A stretch of DNA of 64,000 bases from Lutibacter sp. A64 (GCF_022429565.1 NZ_CP092487.1:3428001-3492000); one strand, 5' to 3'. Shown: positions 35,199-45,146, counted from the first letter of the stretch. The notes: generated from the sequence alone by a model not told the origin. A program made the numbers and translations.

Positions 35199-35206
35199 TA
35201 CTTTCG
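35199..35206 (+). promoter_or_regulatory. Candidate -7 box for the EamA gene
   Basis: TACTTTCG is close to TAnnTTTG and lies 38 bp before the start codon. Confidence 0.4.
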
Positions 35207-35244
35207 CAAAAGTATTTAGCTATTAAAAAAGAAACCCAGACACT

Positions 35245-36087
35245 ATGAAAAATACAACAGCAATTTTTTATATGATTTTTAGTGTAATTGCATTTTCACT
35301 AATGAATGCAGTTGTAAAATATTTAAATGATTTTAGCGCGTATCAAATTGTTTTTTTTAGATCTATAGGAACCCTATTTTTTACAGTGCCATTAATTATA
35401 AGACAAAAAGTTTCTTTTTTAGGAAATAATAAAAAGTTGTTAATTATTAGAGGTGCAGCCGGGGTAATATCTTTAACTTGTTTTTTTCATTCTCTAAATT
35501 ATTTAGCGGTAGGTACTGCAGTTTCAATAAGATATACTTCTCCTATTTTTGCTGCAATTTTTGCATTTATTTTTTTAAAAGAAAAAGTAAAACCAATGCA
35601 ATGGTTTTTATTTTTATTAGCTTTTATAGGTGTTTTAATAATTAAGGGTTTTGGTGTAGAAGTGAATTCAATAGGGTTATTTTTTGTAATCTTATCTGCA
35701 ATTTCTTTAGGTGTAATATTTGTGGTAATTCGTAAAATAAAAGATACAGAAAACCCATTGGTAATTATCAATTATTTTATGGTAATGGCTTTTGTTTTTG
35801 GTGGTATTATGTCTATAAATAATTGGAAAACACCTAGTAATGTAGAATGGCTCCTTTTATTAAGTTTAGGAATTTTTGGATATGTTGGTCAATTATATAT
35901 GACAAAAGCTTTCCAATCTCATGAAACAAATGTAATTGCTCCATTAAAATATTTAGAAGTTGTTTTTATGATTATAATAGGAGCTTCTTGGTTTGGAGAA
36001 GTATATAATTTATGGACTTTATTAGGAATAGCTTTAATCTTAATTGGGTTGGTGTATAATATTTATTTAAAGAGAAAACAAAGTTAA
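35245..36087 (+). CDS. EamA/DMT family transporter
   Basis: This 280-aa protein has ten predicted membrane segments in two EamA repeats (about residues 5-135 and 140-275), with typical SLTCFFHSLNYLAVGTAVSIRYTSPIFAA in the first half and IAPLKYLEVVFMIIIGASWFGE in the second, ending in a basic KRKQS. It belongs to the drug/metabolite superfamily and probably exports or imports a small metabolite. It ends 5 bp from the convergent YifB gene. Confidence 0.9.
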   Translation: MKNTTAIFYMIFSVIAFSLMNAVVKYLNDFSAYQIVFFRSIGTLFFTVPLIIRQKVSFLGNNKKLLIIRGAAGVISLTCFFHSLNYLAVGTAVSIRYTSPIFAAIFAFIFLKEKVKPMQWFLFLLAFIGVLIIKGFGVEVNSIGLFFVILSAISLGVIFVVIRKIKDTENPLVIINYFMVMAFVFGGIMSINNWKTPSNVEWLLLLSLGIFGYVGQLYMTKAFQSHETNVIAPLKYLEVVFMIIIGASWFGEVYNLWTLLGIALILIGLVYNIYLKRKQS

Positions 36088-36092
36088 ATTAA

Positions 36093-37628
36093 TTAACCTA
36101 ACCAACCTTCTCTATCTAAGCTTCTGTATTGAATAGCTTCTGAAATATGGTTAGATGAAATGTCTTTAACACCTTCTAAGTCGGCAATTGTACGTGCAAC
36201 TTTTAAAATTCTATCGTAAGCTCTGGCAGAAAGGTTTAAACGCTCCATAGCGTTTTTTAAGAGATTTTTACTTTCTTCACTTAGTTTACAGAATTTACGA
36301 ATTTGTTTTACACTCATTTGTGCATTGTAATGTACGTTTTCGATTTCTAAAAAGCGTTCAGATTGTTTTTCCCGTGCTTTAGTAACACGTTCTCTTATAA
36401 ATTTGCTTGGTTCTCCTAATTGTTCTTCGGAAAGTTTTTCAAAGGGTACTGGGTTGACTTCAATATGAATATCTATTCTATCTAAAAGTGGTCCAGAAAT
36501 TTTACTTAAATAACGTTGCATTTCAGCAGGTGAAGAGGTTACTGGTGCATCTGGATCGTTAAAATAACCACTTGGACTCGGATTCATACTAGCAACTAAC
36601 ATAAAACTACTTGGGTAAGTAACGGTAAATCTAGCTCTAGAAATTGTAACTTCTCTGTCTTCTAAAGGTTGACGCATTACTTCTAAAACGGTGCGTTTAA
36701 ATTCTGGTAATTCATCTAAAAACAACACGCCATTATGTGATAAAGAAATTTCACCTGGTTGTGGATATTGGCCTCCACCAACTAAGGCAACATCTGAAAT
36801 TGTGTGATGCGGAGAGCGAAATGGGCGTTGACACATTAAACCACTATCTTTTATTTTGCCAACTACAGAATGTATTTTTGTTGTTTCTAGAGCTTCTTGT
36901 AACGTCATTGGTGGTAAAATGGAAGGTAAGCGTTTGCTTAGCATTGTTTTTCCACTTCCTGGTGGTCCAACAAGTATAATATTATGTCCACCTGCAGCTG
37001 CTATTTCCATAGAACGTTTTACAGATTCTTGACCTTTTACATCAGCAAAATCAAATTCTGGATTGTCTAGGCTTTTATAAAATTCGGCACGTGTATCGAT
37101 TATGGTTTGTTCGAGTTCTTTTTTTTCATCAAAAAAATTAATGACTTCAGTAATGTTTTCAACACCATATACTTGTAAATCACCAACTATTGCAGCTTCT
37201 TTAGCGTTTTGTTTTGGTAAAATAAATCCTTTAAAGCCTTCTTCTCGCGCTTTAATTGCTATTGGTAGAGCTCCTTTTATAGGTTGTAAACTTCCGTCTA
37301 AAGAAAGTTCTCCCATAATAATATAATCCCCAATTTTTTCGGATTTAATTTGGTTTGAAGCTGCTAAAATACCAATTGCCAAAGTTAGATCGTATGCAGA
37401 TCCTTCTTTGCGTAAATCGGCAGGAGCCATATTTATGGTTATTTTTTTACCTGGTAATTTGTATTTGTTATTGTTTAAGGCAGCAGAAATTCTATAGCTA
37501 CTTTCTTTAATAGCATTGTCTGGCAAACCAACTAAATGGTAACCAATTCCTTTATCTATATTTACTTCAACCGTTATAGTTGTTGCTTCTACGCCGAAAA
37601 CGGCACTACCAAAAATTTTAACAAGCAT
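36093..37628 (-). CDS. YifB/ComM family Mg-chelatase-like AAA ATPase
   Basis: This 511-aa protein has the N-terminal ChlI-like domain (about residues 1-165; VNIDKGIGYHLVGLPDNAIKES), a AAA+ domain with Walker A GPPGSGKTML (about 220-229), LSHNGVLFLDELPEF as Walker B, and a C-terminal region (about 400-505) with LNLSARAYDRILKVARTIADL. ComM of this family is a helicase promoting branch migration in natural transformation. It is the last gene of a minus-strand group penicillin acylase - lacI-type - yifB, 18 bp after the regulator. Confidence 0.93.
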   Translation of the reverse strand: MLVKIFGSAVFGVEATTITVEVNIDKGIGYHLVGLPDNAIKESSYRISAALNNNKYKLPGKKITINMAPADLRKEGSAYDLTLAIGILAASNQIKSEKIGDYIIMGELSLDGSLQPIKGALPIAIKAREEGFKGFILPKQNAKEAAIVGDLQVYGVENITEVINFFDEKKELEQTIIDTRAEFYKSLDNPEFDFADVKGQESVKRSMEIAAAGGHNIILVGPPGSGKTMLSKRLPSILPPMTLQEALETTKIHSVVGKIKDSGLMCQRPFRSPHHTISDVALVGGGQYPQPGEISLSHNGVLFLDELPEFKRTVLEVMRQPLEDREVTISRARFTVTYPSSFMLVASMNPSPSGYFNDPDAPVTSSPAEMQRYLSKISGPLLDRIDIHIEVNPVPFEKLSEEQLGEPSKFIRERVTKAREKQSERFLEIENVHYNAQMSVKQIRKFCKLSEESKNLLKNAMERLNLSARAYDRILKVARTIADLEGVKDISSNHISEAIQYRSLDREGWLG

Positions 37629-37646
37629 AGCAATTTCACTTTTTAG

Positions 37647-38681
37647 TTAAAACTTTATAAAAAGTTTTTTTGTTGAATCTCTTTCAACCAATTTAGTTTT
37701 TATAACTTCAGTTTTAATATCGTTAAACTTAATTTTACCTTCTAATTTATCTATAAGTCGTGTTGCAGCAATTTCACCAGTTGTATGGGCAAAACGATTT
37801 ACACTGGTTAATGGAGGAGATCCATATCTAGATAAAATACCATTAGTAAACCCAATAATTGATACTTCTTCAGGAATTTTAATATTTCTATTGTTTAGTA
37901 CTTGTGTTGCAATAGCTCCAGAAACTTCATCTACAGAAAAGATTCCATCTACTTCGTTATTGTCTAACATATTATTAATTCGCTCAAGCAGGTTGGTTTC
38001 GTCTTCTTGTTTAAGAATTAGGTTTTCGTTTGGAGTTATACCATATTTTGTAAGAGCTTTTAAATACCCTTTTATTCTAGATTTGTTTATGTTTAAGCCT
38101 TCAGAAGTTGAAATTATTGCAATATTTTTACAGCCAGATTTCATTAGAAAACGAGTTGCTTTATACGCACTTTTAGTATTGTCTGTTACAACTTTGTCAC
38201 AATTAATATCTTTGTGTATACGGTTGTATAAAACAATAGGGGTTTCTTCGTCTAAAATATCATGAAAGTGATCGAATTTTTTTAATTTTAGAGTTTCAAC
38301 TGAAATACAAGCAATAAAGCCATCAATAGTACCATTGGAAAGCATTTCCATAGTTTCTACTTCTTTCTTATAAGATTCATTAGTAATACAAGTAATAATA
38401 CTATACCCTTTTTCTGTAGTTACTTTTTCTATTCCACGTAATGCTCTTGCAAAGTAATAATTTAAAATATTTGGAATAATAATACCAATTGTTTTGGTTT
38501 TTTTGTTTTGTAAACTCAGTGCAAGCGTATTGGGTTTGTACTTATGAAGTTTGGCATACTCTTGTATTTTACTTTTTGTTTCGTCACTTATTTCATAACT
38601 ATCATTTAAAGCTTTTGAAACTGTTGAAATTGAAACACCTAATGCTTTTGCAATTTGTTTTATGGTTATTCGTTTATTCAT
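37647..38681 (-). CDS. LacI family transcriptional regulator
   Basis: This 344-aa protein has an N-terminal helix-turn-helix with hinge helix (TIKQIAKALGVSISTVSKAL, residues 4-23) and a periplasmic-binding-protein-like sensor domain (about residues 60-335; KTIGIIIPNILNYYFA, IVLYNRI, GIFSVDEVSGAIATQVL). Members usually repress sugar genes. Its ATG overlaps the stop of the penicillin acylase gene (ATGA), which is an unusual partner. No sugar transport gene lies next to it. Confidence 0.92.
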   Translation of the reverse strand: MNKRITIKQIAKALGVSISTVSKALNDSYEISDETKSKIQEYAKLHKYKPNTLALSLQNKKTKTIGIIIPNILNYYFARALRGIEKVTTEKGYSIITCITNESYKKEVETMEMLSNGTIDGFIACISVETLKLKKFDHFHDILDEETPIVLYNRIHKDINCDKVVTDNTKSAYKATRFLMKSGCKNIAIISTSEGLNINKSRIKGYLKALTKYGITPNENLILKQEDETNLLERINNMLDNNEVDGIFSVDEVSGAIATQVLNNRNIKIPEEVSIIGFTNGILSRYGSPPLTSVNRFAHTTGEIAATRLIDKLEGKIKFNDIKTEVIKTKLVERDSTKKLFIKF

Positions 38682-41065
38682 TTTTTTGGCTGAATAGTTA
38701 ATTTAGTTGAACTATTAATAATTTCTTCTTTATTTAGTTTCATTTTTCTGAATTCTCCGTTGTTGTACATTTCGGCTTGATCTTTATAATGTTTGCTAAA
38801 TGGGTTTCCAGATTGACCTGTTGGCAAGATACTAATACTATTTTCAATATCCGAAAAATCTATAATTCTTCTTGTAGAAGGACCCGAATTTACCGTATAT
38901 AATCCAGTTTCGTTATAATCGTAACCTCTATTGTCAATAACTTCTCTAGCTCCTTTTATAGGAAATGGGCCTACATTAAAATATTTTTTTAATGCAGCTA
39001 TTGTTCCTAACGGATGGCCGTGTTCTAAAGTATGTACTTTTCCCCATTTCCAACCTTTTATTTCTACTCCAAGTTGTTTTTCTAATGAGGTAACAGTTTC
39101 AACTAAAGATTTTGATAAAATATCTTTTCGGGTTTCGGTGATGTTTTTAGTTGTAATATTATCCCACCAAACGGATGAATCTTTTTTAATTAAATCTGCA
39201 ATAGTTCTCTTAATTAAATGAGTGCTCATTAATTGCGTAAATAATTTATCGCCCAATTCATCTTTAAGCGTATTTTTTAAATATAGATAAATCCATTTAT
39301 TATAAATAGTTGGGGCAATTTTATCTGGTGTGTTTGATCCGTCCCAGTATTTTAAAATTGAAATTGCGTCTTGTTCTTTTTCTGAAAACGAAGTATGGTC
39401 AATTATTTTTGTAAATTCTTTAATTAAATCTGGAGCCACTGCAGAGGTAACATCGTTAATCATACTTGCCATATCTTCTTTGCTCCAATTGTCTTTTGGA
39501 GCTAAAAGTTGCACTATTCTTTTGGCTCTGTCTTCTGGTAAATAATATCCTGGATACAGGCTGTTTGCAATAGTGTCTGGTTGGTTATTGGCTGAATATA
39601 CGTAATTCCAAGATGGGTTTTCTGCCATTGGATTTTCACTAAAATTTAAGTATTGTGTAATTTCGTCTTCACCAGAAGCACCATTTAAAATAAATTTACT
39701 ATTTACATGAGGTTTGTGCTTGTACAATTTTCCGGTTGCCCACCAAGCAATATTACCATTAGTATCTCCATACATAATATTTAAGCCTGGAGCGTGAATC
39801 ATAGAAGCACCTTTTTTAACATTTTCCATTTTAGTGGCTCTAGAAATAGTATGTAATGCATCTAAAACTACGCCATCTAATTGTGTGTAAACCCAAGACA
39901 TTGCAATTGGATCTGTTTCAGAAACTGTTTCTAAAACATCGTTTATTATTGGACCATGATGAGAATTTCTAACTGTAATTGTAATAGGTGATGCATCTTT
40001 AATTTTTATGGTTTTAGTAGCAGATGTGTACTCTAAATAATCATTTTTAAATTTGTATTTATTTTTTTCTGAAGGATGATTTTCTTCTTTGTAAAAGTCA
40101 ATATCATCGTTTTCAAACATGGTTAAACCGTAGGCGTAATTGTGATTATGTCCTAATAACGGAAATGGAACTCCTGCAATATAATAGCCATACATTTCGA
40201 AATTTGGAGCTGTAATATGCGCTTCGTACCAAGTTCCTGGCTGTGAATATGTAATATGTGGATCGTTAGCAAAAAGTACATTTCCAGTATTTGTTTTGTT
40301 GGCAGAAACTACCCAACTATTGCTTCCAATAAAAGGTGGAACTGGTGATTTTTTTATAATTTCACTTACACTGGCAACTATATTAGTGTAGTTTTCAACT
40401 GTTTGTTTGGCGTTTTTTATAAGCGTAGTTTTAGAATCAATAGTTATATTTAAGTCTTTTAAATAATTTGTTCCTAGTTTTTCTTTTATTGCTGAAAGCA
40501 GTGGGTCTGTTTTATGAGCCATTGCAAAACTAAAAGACATATACCCTAAAATATTGTAAATATCTTTTAGTTGATAATGCTCTTTTTCTATTCCTATTAA
40601 AGTAAATTCAATGGGAGTAGGGCCATTGTCCATAAACTGATTTATACCATCTAAATATGCAGTGGCTAATTTATAGGTTTCGTTATTCGTATTTATTTTA
40701 TCAATTGATTTAATAGCTGCTTCTTCAATTCCTAAACTTGCAAAAAACTTGTCGTTTTGAAGCATATCTTCACCAAAAATCTCCGATAATCTTCCTGGAG
40801 CAATTCTTCGCATTAATTCCATTTGCCAAAGTCTATCTTGCGCATGAGTATAGCCTAAAGCAACCATAGCATCTAATTGATTTTCTGCATAAATATGTGG
40901 AATTCCAAAATCATCAAAATAGATTTCGGATTTGTTTTCAATTCCAGTTAATTTTAAATCTCCAGAATAATTTGGTTTTAAACTGTTGAAGTACAGTATG
41001 CCACTAATTATTGCAAATACTACTATAATAATTATTAATAGAAGTATTTTTTTTAAAATTTTCAT
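38678..41065 (-). CDS. Penicillin acylase family (S45) amidase
   Basis: This 795-aa protein is an Ntn-hydrolase precursor. An N-terminal membrane helix (residues 5-27) anchors or exports it. The alpha chain has DDFGIPHIYAENQLDA and GYTHAQDRLWQMELMRR; the autocatalytic cleavage site that exposes the nucleophile serine lies in IGSNSWVVS, followed by the beta chain with NDPHITYSQPGTWYEAH and ANNQP. Family members cleave N-acyl groups from penicillins, homoserine lactones or peptides. The natural substrate is unknown; signal quenching is possible. It is the first gene of the operon with the LacI regulator. Confidence 0.92.
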   Translation of the reverse strand: MKILKKILLLIIIIVVFAIISGILYFNSLKPNYSGDLKLTGIENKSEIYFDDFGIPHIYAENQLDAMVALGYTHAQDRLWQMELMRRIAPGRLSEIFGEDMLQNDKFFASLGIEEAAIKSIDKINTNNETYKLATAYLDGINQFMDNGPTPIEFTLIGIEKEHYQLKDIYNILGYMSFSFAMAHKTDPLLSAIKEKLGTNYLKDLNITIDSKTTLIKNAKQTVENYTNIVASVSEIIKKSPVPPFIGSNSWVVSANKTNTGNVLFANDPHITYSQPGTWYEAHITAPNFEMYGYYIAGVPFPLLGHNHNYAYGLTMFENDDIDFYKEENHPSEKNKYKFKNDYLEYTSATKTIKIKDASPITITVRNSHHGPIINDVLETVSETDPIAMSWVYTQLDGVVLDALHTISRATKMENVKKGASMIHAPGLNIMYGDTNGNIAWWATGKLYKHKPHVNSKFILNGASGEDEITQYLNFSENPMAENPSWNYVYSANNQPDTIANSLYPGYYLPEDRAKRIVQLLAPKDNWSKEDMASMINDVTSAVAPDLIKEFTKIIDHTSFSEKEQDAISILKYWDGSNTPDKIAPTIYNKWIYLYLKNTLKDELGDKLFTQLMSTHLIKRTIADLIKKDSSVWWDNITTKNITETRKDILSKSLVETVTSLEKQLGVEIKGWKWGKVHTLEHGHPLGTIAALKKYFNVGPFPIKGAREVIDNRGYDYNETGLYTVNSGPSTRRIIDFSDIENSISILPTGQSGNPFSKHYKDQAEMYNNGEFRKMKLNKEEIINSSTKLTIQPKK

Positions 41066-41183
41066 GTAGCGTATCAGTTTTACAAATTCAAAGATACGTA
41101 ATTTTACGAAACCGCAATAGTAAAAATTACTTGTCTATATGTAAAATAAACCTTACATTTGAGAATATTTTAAACGATATAAT

Positions 41184-41666
41184 ATGAAATCACGATTTTT
41201 ATTTTCGCATAAATACAAACCATTAGGTTGGATTTTATTTTTGGTTGGAATTATTTTAGGAGTAATTTTAACTTTAAATGAATTTGAATTTCCAAAATGG
41301 GAAATGTCTGTTTTTCCATTATTTAGTGAAGAAAAAGGGTTTTTAACATCTAATCCCATTTTTCAATGGTCTAATAATAATATTGCAGACGAACTGGCTT
41401 CAATTTTATTAATAATTGGAGGGATTTTAGTCTCATTTTCAAAAACAAAAGATGAGGATGAGTATATTTCTAAAATTAGAATGGAAAGTTTAATTTGGGC
41501 AACTTATGTAAATTATATAGTGTTGATTTTGACTATACTTTTTGTGTTTGATTTAAGTTTTCTTAACGTAATGATTTATAATATGTTTACTATTTTGTTA
41601 TTTTTTATAATGCGTTTTCATTATGTTTTGTATAAAACTAAAAAGTCTACTAGTTATGAAGAATAA
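41184..41666 (+). CDS. Small 4-TM membrane protein paired with an XRE regulator
   Basis: This 160-aa protein has four hydrophobic segments: about residues 12-32, 68-88, 105-122 and 125-145. The short basic N-terminus (MKSRFLFSHKYKP) and the acidic loop (KTKDEDEYISK) give no known domain. It shares an 11-bp overlap with the following helix-turn-helix gene, so the two are translationally coupled. I do not recognise a named family. A sensor or effector role with the regulator is plausible. Confidence 0.75.
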   Translation: MKSRFLFSHKYKPLGWILFLVGIILGVILTLNEFEFPKWEMSVFPLFSEEKGFLTSNPIFQWSNNNIADELASILLIIGGILVSFSKTKDEDEYISKIRMESLIWATYVNYIVLILTILFVFDLSFLNVMIYNMFTILLFFIMRFHYVLYKTKKSTSYEE

Positions 41667-41856
41667 TATAAAAGTAGAACGTGCTATACATAATATAACT
41701 CAAGCCAAGCTTGCTGAAATTATAGGAGTAAGTAGGCAAACTATAAATGCTATGGAGTTAAATAAATATGTACCTTCAACGGTTTTGGCTTTAAAAATAT
41801 CCGAAATTTTTAAAAAACCTGTGAACGAAATTTTCTTTTTGGAGGATGGAGATTAG
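41656..41856 (+). CDS. XRE-family helix-turn-helix regulator
   Basis: From ATG 41656 this is a 66-aa single-domain protein with a Cro/CI helix-turn-helix: NITQAKLAEIIGVSRQTINAMELNKYVPS, then LALKISEIFKKPVNEIFFLED. It is of the YozG type, short regulators often next to membrane proteins. An upstream in-frame ATG at 41623 would extend it inside the preceding gene and is less likely. It probably represses its own two-gene unit. A long palindromic terminator follows. Confidence 0.9.
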   Translation: MKNNIKVERAIHNITQAKLAEIIGVSRQTINAMELNKYVPSTVLALKISEIFKKPVNEIFFLEDGD

Positions 41857-41894
41857 ATACTATATAAGCTTTAAAACATAAAAAGTCTAAAAGG

Positions 41895-41932
41895 AAATAG
41901 GTAGCTAAAATTTAAATTTTAGCTACCTATTT
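41895..41932. terminator. Perfect 38-bp palindromic terminator
   Basis: The sequence is a perfect inverted repeat around TTTAAA with arms AAATAGGTAGCTAAAA and its complement, then a T run. It terminates both the XRE gene and the convergent dinB gene. Confidence 0.88.
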
Positions 41933-41943
41933 TTTTTAAATAG

Positions 41944-42459
41944 TTATAGATACTTTTCTTTAATAATATTTAAATGATGTATTTGATGTCCTGCAATAAT
42001 AAAGCCTAGTGCTCTAACAGTTATATCACTATTATTTGCAGAGCCAATCATTAAAAACATTTCTGGTGTAAAACTTTTAAATAATGAAATTGTGGCATTT
42101 CTAACTTGAGTAAATTCTAAGAGTATGTCCTTAAAATTACGTTCACTTCCATTAGAATAAGTTACATACCAATCTTCATCAAAACCAGGTAAATTAGTAG
42201 CATCATTTCTTGAAAAACGCAAAGCTCTATAGCTTAAAACTCGTTCTGCATCAATAATATGCTGTACTAATTCTTTTATGTTCCATTTTCCATCAGCATA
42301 ACGATAGGTTAGCTTTTCTTCAGAAAGCTGACTAAGAGTTGCAATTAAATCATTTAATGAAGATTTTAAAATTGTTTGTAAATCAACTTGACCTAAAGCT
42401 TTTATATAATCGCTATAAAATGGTGCATATTCGCTGTTATTTAAATGTACAGAATTCAT
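41944..42459 (-). CDS. DinB family protein
   Basis: This 171-aa four-helix protein has the DinB/YfiT metal-binding histidine pattern: KWNIKELVQHIIDAERV (first His), and IIAGHQIHHLNIIKEKY near the C-terminus with the other two His. Family members bind a divalent metal; some transfer thiols (bacillithiol or glutathione), but a specific role is not shown here. It follows ppc by 2 bp on the same strand. Confidence 0.9.
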   Translation of the reverse strand: MNSVHLNNSEYAPFYSDYIKALGQVDLQTILKSSLNDLIATLSQLSEEKLTYRYADGKWNIKELVQHIIDAERVLSYRALRFSRNDATNLPGFDEDWYVTYSNGSERNFKDILLEFTQVRNATISLFKSFTPEMFLMIGSANNSDITVRALGFIIAGHQIHHLNIIKEKYL

Positions 42460-42461
42460 TT

Positions 42462-45050
42462 TTAAGCAGAATTTCTACTGGCATTTATATTTCCAAATAA
42501 TGAACGTGTAACCATTTTTTCAAATATTTTCAATAATTCAGGATCAGTATTTTCGCTTTTTTGCAATTTTTGAATATTGATTAAAGCAAATTGTTGAATA
42601 GTTATTAGTGGTAATACAATATCTTCACGTATGTCAATTGATGCTTTACCAACTTCGTTTCCTTGCATTAAAGCAGAATAACCAGTTAGTTTTAAAATTA
42701 AGCGATGCGTAGTTTCATACTCTTTAAAAATTACTTTCCAAAACTCGCCAAATTCTTCATCTTTTTCCATGTATTGTGTTAGCCCAAAAAATGATTTTGA
42801 AAGCGACATCATACTATTTCCTATTAATGTTTTAAAGAAATCTGAACTGTTGTAGAAATCAATTAGTTTATCAAATTCTCCATTATTTTCATACTTTTTT
42901 AAAGCAGTTCCAACTCCATAAAAACCAGGTACATTTTGTTTTAACTGACTCCAAGAACCTACAAAAGGTATGGCTCTTAAATCTGCAAAGTTTAATTCAT
43001 CACCACTAGAACGTTTAGATGGTCTACTACCAATATTAGTTTTTGCATAATATTTTAAAGTACTCATGCGCTCTAAATATGGTAAAAATTTAGGGTGATT
43101 TTTAAATTCTGAATATGCTTGGTAACTTAACGAAGCTAAGTCATCCATAATTTCAATATTGCTTTCGGTCATAACATTGTTAGCATTGCTAAATAATTCG
43201 TTAGCAATACCGGCACTTAATAATTGTTCTATATTATATTGTGCAGCATCTTGTGTTCCAAAATTAGAGCTAATTGTTTGTCCTTGAACGGTTAATTGAA
43301 TTTCTTCATTTTCTATAGTTGGACCTAAAGATGCGTAAAATTGGTGTGTTTTTCCACCACCACGAGCTGGAGGTCCACCACGACCATCAAAAAATATTAC
43401 TTTAATGCCGTATGCTCTAGAGATTCTTGTAAGACTTTCTTTAGCTTTAAATATAGCCCAGTTTGCCATTAAATAACCGCCATCTTTTGTCCCGTCAGAG
43501 AAACCAAGCATAATGGTTTGTTTATGCCCTCTTTCTGCTAAATGTGCCATATATGCTTTGTTTGCATATAATTTATCCATAACACTTTCAGCATTTTCTA
43601 AATCTGTGATAGTTTCAAAAAGTGGGATAATATCTGCAGTAATATTATGATTAAATCCGCATAAATTAAACATAGCAAATGTTTCCATTACATTTACTGC
43701 TTTTTGATTATTGCTAATTATATAGCGATTTGCACCACGTTCTCCATTGTTTTTTTGAATGGATTTTACGGCAAAAATAGAACCTAAAGTTTTAGAAACC
43801 ATTTCATTTTCAAAAATAGAAGGGTCTATAGAACCTTTAACTTTAGAAAGTATTTCTATTTGTTCATCTTCAGAAAGATCTAAATAATTTTCTGGAAATT
43901 CTGTATTTCCATGTTCTTGTAAGGTAGTTACAATTTCTGAGAAAACATTGTGGTGTACACGACTGTCTTGTCTAATATCTAATGTTGCAAAATGGTAACC
44001 AAATAAATGTACTTTATTTATAAAGTTATTAATTTCTTCTAGATATAACGATTGATGTTTTTCAACAATAATAGTTTTAATTTCTTCTAATTTAGCAATA
44101 AAATCTGTTAAAGATAGCATAGTTCCTAACTCTGGGTCTACACTATTGTCGAACAACAATTTTTCTAATTCGTTAATAGAATTTTCAACACCGGTAAATG
44201 TTAAACGTTTCTTTAAAATTCTAATATCTCTGTAGTAATTTTTTAAAATTGTTTGTTTTAAACGTTTGGCAACATTTAATGTAATTTCTGTTGTTACAAA
44301 CGGATTTCCATCGCGGTCACCACCTGGCCAAAAACCTAAATCAATAATTTGGTTAGGAATTTTATTACCATCAAAAATATTACTTTGTATGTAGTTGTAA
44401 GTGTCTGAAACAGAGTGGTAAAAAACGTTTTCTAAATACCAAATTAAACTAACTGCCTCGTCGTAAGGAGTTGGTTTTTCGTGTTTAAAAAATGGTGTTT
44501 TTCCTAATTGAGCTAATAATTTATTAATTAAAAGCAAATCGTTTTTTTCAATTGCATCAGCCAAGTCTGTAATAATTCCTAATACTGGACCTGGATAAAA
44601 TTGTGTTGGGTGTGCAGTTAAAACAATACGAACTTTAAAATCTTCTAAATATTTTTTTAAAGCTTCTTTTTTGTTTTCTTGCGCAGCTATTTCTTTAGAG
44701 TTTCGCATGGTTCCAACACCATCCATATTGTTTACCGTTGGAAATGCAGCATCTTCAATAGCATCAAATAAAACAACTTGACGTTCTATATATTGAATAA
44801 ATCTGAAAAGCAGATTTATTTTTTCTTCTTCTGAAGGGTTTTGTTGGTAGGTTTTAAAGAAATTTTCTACAATTTCTGTAGGGTTTAATTTCTTAGAAAA
44901 TCCATCTTTACATATTTCGTGAAACAGTGGTAATAGTACACCTGTTTTAGTAATTGTATCAAATGGAAGTGTCATAAATATACTATTATATATCTGGTAT
45001 TTAGACAGTACGTTTTCTTGAAACCGTGTTAATTTTGGTTGCTTATGCAT
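42462..45050 (-). CDS. ppc: Phosphoenolpyruvate carboxylase
   Basis: This 862-aa enzyme fixes bicarbonate onto PEP to give oxaloacetate, refilling the TCA cycle. Key features are VLTAHPTQFYPGP with the catalytic His (about residue 147), GFWPGGDRDGNPFVT, the FFDGRGGPPARGGGKTHQF loop with essential arginines, and NIGSRPSKR. The usual C-terminal NG is replaced by NASRNSA, a slight divergence seen in Bacteroidota-type enzymes. Length is within the family range. It is co-transcribed with dinB. Confidence 0.95.
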   Translation of the reverse strand: MHKQPKLTRFQENVLSKYQIYNSIFMTLPFDTITKTGVLLPLFHEICKDGFSKKLNPTEIVENFFKTYQQNPSEEEKINLLFRFIQYIERQVVLFDAIEDAAFPTVNNMDGVGTMRNSKEIAAQENKKEALKKYLEDFKVRIVLTAHPTQFYPGPVLGIITDLADAIEKNDLLLINKLLAQLGKTPFFKHEKPTPYDEAVSLIWYLENVFYHSVSDTYNYIQSNIFDGNKIPNQIIDLGFWPGGDRDGNPFVTTEITLNVAKRLKQTILKNYYRDIRILKKRLTFTGVENSINELEKLLFDNSVDPELGTMLSLTDFIAKLEEIKTIIVEKHQSLYLEEINNFINKVHLFGYHFATLDIRQDSRVHHNVFSEIVTTLQEHGNTEFPENYLDLSEDEQIEILSKVKGSIDPSIFENEMVSKTLGSIFAVKSIQKNNGERGANRYIISNNQKAVNVMETFAMFNLCGFNHNITADIIPLFETITDLENAESVMDKLYANKAYMAHLAERGHKQTIMLGFSDGTKDGGYLMANWAIFKAKESLTRISRAYGIKVIFFDGRGGPPARGGGKTHQFYASLGPTIENEEIQLTVQGQTISSNFGTQDAAQYNIEQLLSAGIANELFSNANNVMTESNIEIMDDLASLSYQAYSEFKNHPKFLPYLERMSTLKYYAKTNIGSRPSKRSSGDELNFADLRAIPFVGSWSQLKQNVPGFYGVGTALKKYENNGEFDKLIDFYNSSDFFKTLIGNSMMSLSKSFFGLTQYMEKDEEFGEFWKVIFKEYETTHRLILKLTGYSALMQGNEVGKASIDIREDIVLPLITIQQFALINIQKLQKSENTDPELLKIFEKMVTRSLFGNINASRNSA

Positions 45051-45146
45051 CTTTTTTAGTTATTTAGCCGAAAATTACAAAACGTTAATTAAAAAAACTG
45101 TTTTTAAAACATTAATTTAACGAAATCGTTTTTTTTGTGAATGATT

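Larger units (their letters stand above)
34929..35244. other. Intergenic region before the EamA gene
   Basis: This 316-bp region contains the terminator at 34943-34969, a second weak terminator-like hairpin at 35072-35092 (AGGGG-loop-CCCCT then six T) and a -7 box at 35199-35206. The stretch between the two hairpins could encode a short RNA, but nothing recognisable was found. Confidence 0.5.

Noticed and set aside
41623-41666. Frameshift joining the 4-TM protein and the XRE regulator into one gene
   Set aside because: The regulator has its own ATG at 41656 and a complete helix-turn-helix domain; an overlap of two genes explains it better.
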